The translations under genes were made by a program, and so were the position numbers. The notes under the pieces were generated by a model, which made no database searches, was not told the origin of the DNA, and saw nothing but the letters and a program-made list of their open reading frames with translations. From DATAXV01 sp036272915 (GTDB lineage: Bacteria; Chloroflexota; Dormibacteria; Dormibacterales; Dormibacteraceae): a stretch of DNA of 35,149 nucleotides. Positions 25,896 to 35,149 of this stretch are shown here, piece by piece. The stretch covers positions 1 through 35,149 of the forward strand of contig DATAXV010000215.1 of the NCBI GenBank assembly GCA_036272915.1, in the 5' to 3' direction. Position 1 is the first letter of the stretch. Each line of letters opens with the position of its first letter.

Positions 25896-26597
25896 GTGAG
25901 CCCGAACGAGCCCAACCGGGTCGTGCCCGGTACGGTGGGGGCGCTTGCCGGCGTCCTCTGGCTGGCGACGTTCAGCGTGTGGCTGGGCTTGGCGAGGCCG
26001 CACTGGGCCGGCCCCCTGCTCGCGTGGTTCATCCTCCTCGCCCTGATCGGCCCGTTCCTGCCCGGCTTCGCCAACCAGGCGACTGTCCTCCGCGCCTACC
26101 TTGCCGGGCCGGCCCTGGTCTACGCCCTGCATCCCTCCGGCCTCGGCGGCCTCGCCGTGACCGTGGCCCTGGCTGGCTTCTCCGACCTCATCGACGGGCA
26201 GATCGCCCGGCGTCTGGAGCGGCCGACCCAGCTGGGGGGAGGACTCGATCCGGTGGTGGACGGCTTCTTCTTTGGCGCTGCCGCGGTCGGGCTGGTGCTT
26301 GGCGGTGCCCTGCCCAGCTGGCTCGCGATCACCGTCGGCGTCCGGTACGGGCTCCCCGCGGTCGCCGGCGTGCTCCTGCTGCTGATGCGCCGGCATGTCC
26401 AGCTCCGCCACACCCCGCTGGGGCAGGTCTCGACGACCGTCATCGCCCTCGTGCTCGGGGGCGTCGCGCTGTTCCGCGGGTTGGGTGTCGACGCCTCCTG
26501 GTTCGACATCGTGGGAGAGATCGTCATCCCCGTGACGACCCTCGGCTGCTGGCTGAATCTGGCCTGGGCGAACAGGGACGCCACGCGGGCCGGATAG
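25896..26597 (+). CDS. CDP-alcohol phosphatidyltransferase family protein
   Basis: 233 residues, about six membrane helices. The complete CDP-alcohol phosphotransferase motif D-x2-DG-x2-AR-x8-G-x3-D-x3-D is present as DLIDGQIARR..GGGLDPVVDG (about residues 92-117). It binds divalent metal and CDP, and catalyses transfer of a phosphatidyl group to an alcohol (glycerol-phosphate, inositol-phosphate or similar). The acceptor is not predictable. GTG 25896 is chosen because the upstream in-frame extension reads into the NuoN-like coding end. The ribosome-binding site is weak. It may be co-transcribed with the NuoLMN-like genes. Confidence 0.85.
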   Translation: MSPNEPNRVVPGTVGALAGVLWLATFSVWLGLARPHWAGPLLAWFILLALIGPFLPGFANQATVLRAYLAGPALVYALHPSGLGGLAVTVALAGFSDLIDGQIARRLERPTQLGGGLDPVVDGFFFGAAAVGLVLGGALPSWLAITVGVRYGLPAVAGVLLLLMRRHVQLRHTPLGQVSTTVIALVLGGVALFRGLGVDASWFDIVGEIVIPVTTLGCWLNLAWANRDATRAG

Positions 26598-26751
26598 GTC
26601 GCGACCGGATCCCTCCGGGCCTATGCTGGGGAAACGAATGATCGATCGTCACCAGCTCGCGTCCGGACCCCGTCAGGCAGTCGACATCGGCGCCCAGAGG
26701 TCCGGGCTGGGAGTCCACGCACCCCGGTCCGCAGGCAGTAGACTTCTTGCT

Positions 26752-26996
26752 GGCCGCGCTAGACGGGGAGCTGGCGGTTCCCTGTACCGGCAATCCGCCA
26801 TAGCCGGGTCGAATTCCCCTACCGAGGTCGGGCTCATCGGATCTGGCCGAGGTGAAAAGTGTTGAAGGCCGGGACCTGCGCAGCTCGGGTCTCCGAACCC
26901 CGTCAGGTCCGGAAGGAAGCAGCGGTAAGGAGGCAACCCGAGGGTGCCGCAGCCATCCGGGCCGGAGCTGGAAACCCCGGTGCTGCTGATGTGGCT
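26752..26996 (+). ncRNA. ffs: Signal recognition particle RNA, large (Alu-containing) type
   Basis: The S-domain has the invariant GGTCCGGAAGGAAGCAGC (GGAA tetraloop, around 26900-26926), closed by CTCGGGT/ACCCGAG (26884-26890 with 26936-26942). Upstream, an Alu domain is recognisable: GGGGA/TCCCC (26765-26769 with 26815-26819) encloses two arms, GGCGG/CCGCC (26773-26777 with 26795-26799) and CCGGC/GCCGG (26787-26791 with 26803-26807). TGTACCGGCAATCCGCC matches the Bacillus-type SRP RNA as remembered. The ends are estimated from GGCCGC pairing with GTGGC. Total about 245 nt. It precedes dnaX, as in Bacillus subtilis. Confidence 0.85.
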
Positions 26997-27028
26997 TCGA
27001 TCGAAGAGGGGTGCGCGGTCACTTCATC

Positions 27029-28780
27029 ATGTCGGTGAACTACCAGGCGCTCTACCGCAAGTACCGGTCTCAGACCTTCGGCGACTTGGTCGGTCAGGAG
27101 GCGACCTCCCGTGCCCTGCAGGGTGCGATCATCTCCGGCCGGGTCGCTCATGCCTACCTGTTCTCGGGGACGCGCGGGACCGGTAAGACGTCCACGGCCC
27201 GGCTCCTGGCCAAGGCCTTGAACTGTCCCAACCGGCAGCCGGGGTCCGCGGAGCCCTGCAACGAATGCCCGTCGTGCCAGGCCGTCGCCGATGGAGCCGC
27301 ACTGGACCTGATCGAGATCGATGCGGCCAGCAACCGAGGGATCGACGAGATCAGGGATCTTCGCGAGAAGGTCCACCTGGCGCCGTCGCAGGGCGTCAAG
27401 AAGATCTACATCATCGACGAGGCCCACATGCTCACGCAGGAGGCCTTCAACGCCCTCCTCAAGACGTTGGAAGAGCCTCCACAGCACGTTGTCTTCGTCC
27501 TCTGCACGACCGACGCCAACAAGATCCCGGCGACCGTCCTGGGTCGCTGCCAGCAGTTCGTCTTCCGGCGATTCAACGACGATCAGATCGAGACCCGGCT
27601 GCGCTTTATCGCCGAGCGGGAGGGCTTCCAGGTCGAGACCGAGGCGCTGCACCTCGTCGCGCACGTCGCTCAGGGCTCGATGCGAGACGCTCAGAGCCTG
27701 CTCGACCAGCTGCTTCCGCTGTCAAGTGGAGAGGTCACCCTGGACTCGGCCCGTGAGCTTCTGGGTATGGCCGATCCAGCTCGTATCGAGGAGCTCCTGG
27801 ATCATGTGCTCACCGGCCGTGCCGGCGAGGCGTTGGAGCTGACCAGTTCCATGTACGCGGGCGGCGCGGAGCTCCGGCAGGTCGTTCGGGCGCTCATGGA
27901 GTCGACTCGGGATCGGCTGGTCGCGGCCATCGATCAGAGGGACGTGGACGCGCGATCGCGACTCTCATCGGTGTTGGATGGTCTCCTCCACCTGGACGGT
28001 GAGGTCCGCCGACATGCGGAGCCCCGATTCCTGGTCGAGGCCACACTGGTGAAGCTCGCCGTCGAGGTGGGCATCCCGGGAGCGGACGCATCGGTGCCTC
28101 CCTTGCCCGTTCGTGCCGCGCCGCCCCCGGCTGCGGCTGCGTCGGCTCCAGCTGCGTCGGCTCCAGCTGCGTCGGCTCCAGCTGCGTCGGCTCCAGCTGC
28201 GTCGGCTCCAGCCGCGTCGGCTCCAGCCGCGTCGGCTCCGGCCGCGTCGGCTCCGGCCGCGTCGGCTCCGGCCGCGTCGGCTCCAGCCGCGTCGGCTCCA
28301 GCCGCGTCGGCCGCGGACTTCATACCGCTACCCGATGGGCCGCCGCCAGACCTCGGCGACGACGAGGATGTCGGGCCGGCCGCACCGGCCGCTCACGGTG
28401 GTCAGGTGGCGGATGTAGGGCGCGAATGGGCGGACGTCGTGCAATCCCTCAGCACGAAAGCCAAGGCCTGTTATCGAGAGGCCGAGGCGACGCTGGAGGA
28501 CGGAACCAACCTGGTGGTGGTCTTCCGCTATGCGTTCCATCACAAGCTTGCGCAGGAGCACCTGCCTGAGGTCCTAGCCAGAGTTCGACGGTGGTTGGGG
28601 GATGCAGCTAGTGTCGACGTCCGGTTGCAGCCGGCGTCTGCCGGTCCCAAACCGCGCCGCCGGCTACTGTCCCCCGAGGAGGATCCCGTCGTGCAGGAGG
28701 CCGTGCGCAAGCTGGAGGGTCGGGTGGTCAGCGGCGTTCATGGAAGCCACGCCCACATGGAAACGGAGAACAGGACATGA
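27029..28780 (+). CDS. dnaX: DNA polymerase III subunits gamma/tau (clamp loader)
   Basis: 583 residues. The AAA+ core begins YQALYRKYRSQTFGDLVGQE, followed by Walker A SGTRGTGKTSTAR, a four-Cys zinc module (LNC..CNECPSC), Walker B YIIDEAHMLT, sensor 1 TTDANKIPATVLGRC and sensor 2 QGSMRDAQSLLDQ. The clamp-loader domain III follows. A linker of eleven ASAPA repeats then leads to a C-terminal tau-like domain. Start ATG 27029 fits the family; an in-frame GTG at 27011 is also possible. No A-rich slippery sequence for gamma production is visible. It overlaps ybaB by 4 bp. Confidence 0.95.
   Translation: MSVNYQALYRKYRSQTFGDLVGQEATSRALQGAIISGRVAHAYLFSGTRGTGKTSTARLLAKALNCPNRQPGSAEPCNECPSCQAVADGAALDLIEIDAASNRGIDEIRDLREKVHLAPSQGVKKIYIIDEAHMLTQEAFNALLKTLEEPPQHVVFVLCTTDANKIPATVLGRCQQFVFRRFNDDQIETRLRFIAEREGFQVETEALHLVAHVAQGSMRDAQSLLDQLLPLSSGEVTLDSARELLGMADPARIEELLDHVLTGRAGEALELTSSMYAGGAELRQVVRALMESTRDRLVAAIDQRDVDARSRLSSVLDGLLHLDGEVRRHAEPRFLVEATLVKLAVEVGIPGADASVPPLPVRAAPPPAAAASAPAASAPAASAPAASAPAASAPAASAPAASAPAASAPAASAPAASAPAASAPAASAADFIPLPDGPPPDLGDDEDVGPAAPAAHGGQVADVGREWADVVQSLSTKAKACYREAEATLEDGTNLVVVFRYAFHHKLAQEHLPEVLARVRRWLGDAASVDVRLQPASAGPKPRRRLLSPEEDPVVQEAVRKLEGRVVSGVHGSHAHMETENRT
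28139..28303 (+). repeat. 11 x 15-bp minisatellite within dnaX
   Basis: Eleven full units of GCGTCGGCTCCAGCT or close variants, each encoding ASAPA, followed by a partial unit. Third-base variants come in blocks: units 1-4 end CCAGCT, 5-6 CCAGCC, 7-9 CCGGCC, 10-11 CCAGCC. The block pattern suggests local slippage or unequal exchange while the peptide is kept. It forms a flexible Ala/Pro linker between the ATPase/oligomerisation part and the tau C-terminal domain. Confidence 0.95.
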
Positions 28781-29082
28781 AGCAGATGAAGATGCTCCAG
28801 CAGGTTCAGAAGGTCCAGGCGCAGATGGCCAAGGTGCAGGAGCAGCTCGCCAACGAGCAGGTAGAGGCCAGCGCTGGTGGCGGTGCCGTGAAGGCCGTGG
28901 TGAACGGCCAGAAGCATCTCATCTCGATCACCATCGACCCCGAGGCGGCGTCCGAGGTGGACATGCTGCAGGACCTGGTTGTGGCGGCGGTCAACGAGGC
29001 CATGGACAGTGCCGATGCAATGGCCAGCGAGCGCATGCAGCAGGTCACTGCGGGTCTCGGCCTGCCCCCGGGGCTCATCTGA
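28777..29082 (+). CDS. YbaB/EbfC family nucleoid-associated protein
   Basis: 101 residues, the usual family length. The N-terminal helix (KQMKMLQQVQKVQAQMAKVQEQL) forms half of the dimer tweezer that binds DNA. The central beta sheet includes VKAVVNGQKHLISITIDPEA, and the C-terminal helix runs AAVNEAMDSADAMASERMQ. The ATG overlaps the dnaX stop (ATGA). It lies between dnaX and recR, as in most bacteria, where the protein is associated with DNA organisation and RecR-linked repair. Confidence 0.95.
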   Translation: MKQMKMLQQVQKVQAQMAKVQEQLANEQVEASAGGGAVKAVVNGQKHLISITIDPEAASEVDMLQDLVVAAVNEAMDSADAMASERMQQVTAGLGLPPGLI

Positions 29083-29097
29083 CGGAGGGCCGCATCG

Positions 29098-29703
29098 CTG
29101 GCCACGCTTGCCCTACCAGGTCCGCTCGAGGACCTCATCCAGGAGCTCTCGCGCCTGCCCGGTGTCGGACCGAAGACCGCGCAGCGCCTGGCCTTCTTCA
29201 TTCTCCAGCAGGAGCCGCGGCGAGCTGAGGCGCTGGCCGCCTCGGTTCGCGCCGTCAAGGAGCGGATCGGATTCTGCCGGCGGTGCCACAACATCGCGGA
29301 GGGGGATCGCTGCTCGATCTGCCTGTCCGCCCGTCGCGATGAGGCGATCATCTGCGTCGTTGAGACGCCGCTCGACCTGATCGCGGTGGAGAGGACCGGC
29401 GAATACCTGGGGCTGTACCACGTACTGCACGGAGTGATCTCCCCGATCGACGGCGTCGGTCCCGACGACATCCGCATCCCACACCTGCTTCAGCGAGTGA
29501 AGGAGGGGGAGGTCCAGGAGGTGATCATCGCCACCGATGCCGACATCGAGGGCGAAGCCACCGCCGTGTACCTCCATCACGCGCTCGAGCCGCTCGGCGT
29601 CCAGGTCAGCAGGCCGGCTCACGGCCTACCCGTGGGTGGGGACCTTGAGTACGCCGATGAACTCACACTGGCGCGCGCCCTGAGCGGCCGTCGCGCCTTC
29701 TGA
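29098..29703 (+). CDS. recR: Recombination mediator RecR, apparent CTG start
   Basis: About 201 residues, the normal RecR length. The helix-hairpin-helix LSRLPGVGPKTAQRLAFF, Cys4 zinc finger CRRC..CSIC and Toprim domain (VVETPLDLIAVERTGEYLG, ATDADIEGEATAVYL) are all present. RecR works with RecO/RecF to load RecA at gaps. No ATG, GTG or TTG is available in frame between the ybaB TGA (29080) and the conserved N-terminus. CTG 29098 lies 8 nt after GGAGGG (29084-29089) and is the best start. It is in the same frame as ybaB, separated by one stop codon. The next usable GTG (29386) would delete half the protein. Confidence 0.9.
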   Translation: MATLALPGPLEDLIQELSRLPGVGPKTAQRLAFFILQQEPRRAEALAASVRAVKERIGFCRRCHNIAEGDRCSICLSARRDEAIICVVETPLDLIAVERTGEYLGLYHVLHGVISPIDGVGPDDIRIPHLLQRVKEGEVQEVIIATDADIEGEATAVYLHHALEPLGVQVSRPAHGLPVGGDLEYADELTLARALSGRRAF

Positions 29704-29726
29704 AAAGAAAATCGCCAACTTTTTCT

Positions 29727-29752
29727 CCGGACCCCGCAACGGGCAGGTCCGG
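29727..29752 (+). terminator. GC-rich hairpin after recR
   Basis: CCGGACC (29727-29733) pairs with GGTCCGG (29746-29752), and an inner CCG/CGG extends the stem. It lies 24 bp after the recR stop. There is no T tract behind it; instead TATACAAT (29756-29763) follows, which could be a -10 element without a clear -35. It may end the dnaX-ybaB-recR transcript. Confidence 0.45.
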
Positions 29753-29849
29753 CGGTATACAATCCCCTTCCGGCCGCGGGCCCCGGAAGCGATCCGGAAA
29801 CGCTGGATCCACCGGCGGGCCGAGCCGAAAAATGAAGATGCCCAAGGGG

Positions 29850-29879
29850 TTGCATACTCTGCGGGCTTGGCGGTAGAAT
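29850..29879 (+). promoter_or_regulatory. Probable rRNA promoter
   Basis: TTGCAT (29850-29855) and TAGAAT (29874-29879) are separated by 18 bp, a near-consensus primary-sigma promoter about 185 bp before the 16S start. The flanking DNA is less GC-rich than its surroundings. Other promoters in 29704-30064 are possible (see TATACAAT at 29756). Confidence 0.6.
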
Positions 29880-29987
29880 CGCCGATGCGCTCCGACCACA
29901 AAGGCCTTGCGCGCCCTTCCTGACGGTCACCCCGGAATGTTCCTGGGCTGCCTGGTAAGAGGAGGGGAGGCCGGAGTCGCGCTCAGT

Positions 29988-30036
29988 ACCTTGACAACTG
30001 AAGAGTGGGAAAGGCTCTAAAGAGTCTTTGAGACTC
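29988..30036 (+). promoter_or_regulatory. 16S leader: processing-stem strand and boxA-like hairpin
   Basis: CTGAAGAGTGGGAAAGGC (29998-30015) is perfectly complementary over 18 nt to 31919-31936 in the spacer, and ACCTTGA (29988-29994) to 31942-31948. Together they form the stalk that encloses pre-16S rRNA and is normally cut by RNase III. Next, GAGTC-TTTGA-GACTC (30022-30036) forms a small hairpin whose TCTTTGA loop region resembles an antitermination boxA. The boxA reading is tentative. Confidence 0.75.
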
Positions 30037-30064
30037 AGGGCTGTAATGCCTTGGGTCCTCGCTT

Positions 30065-31580
<1,516 letters not shown>

Positions 31581-32050
31581 AGGAGTCCATCCGAACCGCT
31601 TGATCAGCGGGCACCACAGATTCACGCAAGTGATTCTTGTTGGTGGTGGGTCGGACCTAGTCCGGCCCTGGAGGCTTCGTCAAGTCAGAGCCTGCAGTAA
31701 CCGCCCTCTAAAGATCACAAAGAGTACGTACTTGGTAGCTGATCGGGAGCTGTCGCTCCTAGGCGCCAGGTATCGAAGAGTAGTGATCGGAGGTTGGCGG
31801 GTCGCGCCGGCGTGGCGCGGTAGGCGACTCAGTGCGCGGTGGAAATCCGCTCAGTTTTGCACGGTGAACAGGCCGTGCAAATGAGTGCATAAAAAAATGG
31901 TCCCAAGGTCGCAGCCTTGCCTTTCCCACTCTTCAGGCCGTTCAAGGTCTGAGCTCGACCTCCCGCGAGAGTTCCTCTCGCGTGCGGAGGGAGGTGCGCG
32001 GAATGCGCACCGTTCTTCTCCTTCGTGATCGAGTTCGAATCACGAAGATC
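31581..32050 (+). other. 16S-23S internal spacer, first part
   Basis: 470 nt without a tRNA-Ile or protein gene. It holds the 3' strand of the 16S processing stalk (31919-31948), an A7 tract near 31890 and several short GC-rich inverted segments. Short open frames here are not supported as genes. Confidence 0.7.
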
Positions 32051-32126
32051 GGGGATGTAGCTCAGCTGGGAGAGCACCTGCTTTGCAAGCAGGGGGTCAG
32101 CGGTTCGAGCCCGCTCATCTCCACCA
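32051..32126 (+). tRNA. tRNA-Ala (anticodon TGC)
   Basis: 76 nt with encoded CCA. Acceptor stem GGGGATG pairs with CATCTCC (one G-U). The D-arm GCTCAGCTGGGAGAGC and anticodon loop CTTTGCAAG with TGC at 32084-32086 are present, as is the T-arm GGTTCGAGCCC. It lies alone in the 16S-23S spacer; no tRNA-Ile accompanies it. Confidence 0.97.
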
Positions 32127-32240
32127 GCACATTGATAACCGAATAGGTCGAAAAGTCAATCGAGAGAATCGATTTTCGCCGAAGGCAAAATGTCCTGGAT
32201 CCTAGTACCGAAGTCTTCAACAGCTGAAGAGTGGACGTAG
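32127..32240 (+). other. Spacer between tRNA-Ala and 23S with hairpins
   Basis: Three short hairpins occur: AATCGA/TCGATT (32158-32174), a TTTTCGCC/GGCAAAA stem (about 32173-32191), and TCTTCA/TGAAGA (32214-32230). CTGAAGAGTGG at 32224-32234 repeats 11 nt of the 16S leader strand and should form the 5' side of the 23S processing stalk. Confidence 0.5.

Positions 32241-35149
<2,909 letters not shown>

Noticed and set aside
28139..28303. Possible CRISPR-like array
   Set aside because: Units are contiguous 15-mers without spacers and lie inside the dnaX reading frame.
27934..28323. Antisense repeat protein (AAGAD repeats)
   Set aside because: Only the reverse reading of the dnaX 15-bp repeat; no ribosome-binding site, and dnaX is conserved on the other strand.
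29991..29996. Perfect TTGACA as a -35 box near 16S
   Set aside because: It is part of the leader strand that pairs with the spacer, and no good -10 lies 16-18 bp downstream.

Overview
The window is high-GC bacterial DNA. It runs from accessory metabolic, transport and resistance-like genes (about 1-20.6 kb), through a membrane cluster (20.9-26.6 kb), into a conserved core segment (26.7 kb to the end): SRP RNA, dnaX, ybaB/ebfC, recR and a ribosomal RNA operon. The 16S gene, the large Alu-containing SRP RNA and the order SRP RNA-dnaX-ybaB-recR-rrn (like Bacillus subtilis) suggest a deep GC-rich lineage related to Chloroflexota/Dormibacterota rather than a standard actinomycete. That placement is inference; a 16S or marker-gene tree would decide it.

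Left part: a truncated membrane protein and a Cys-repeat lipoprotein are divergent from a histidine kinase/response regulator pair whose regulator is frameshifted. Next comes a minus-strand set (TetR regulator, NmrA-like NAD(P)-binding protein, sulfatase). It is divergent from a TetX-like FAD monooxygenase plus alpha/beta hydrolase, with two near-identical operator-like repeats between the divergent starts. A metallophosphoesterase, a two-gene ABC exporter, an aldo/keto reductase, a decayed colicin-immunity-like gene, a PhyH dioxygenase, a nucleoside hydrolase, an SDR with an ECF sigma factor carrying a SnoaL-like tail, a ClC chloride protein and a Cys-rich hypothetical protein (DUF6062-like) follow.

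Middle: three overlapping genes encode highly divergent homologues of complex I antiporter subunits NuoL, NuoM and NuoN. No other nuo gene adjoins them, and they lack the charged residues thought to carry protons. A CDP-alcohol phosphatidyltransferase follows.

Right part: a large SRP RNA, dnaX with an 11-copy 15-bp minisatellite, ybaB, recR with an apparent CTG start, an rRNA promoter region, 16S rRNA, a spacer with a single tRNA-Ala(TGC), and a nearly complete 23S rRNA cut by the window end. The 16S carries two compensatory base-pair swaps in universally conserved helix 28, which also change two universal primer sites. The strongest leads are the helix 28 covariation and the orphan NuoLMN-like trio.
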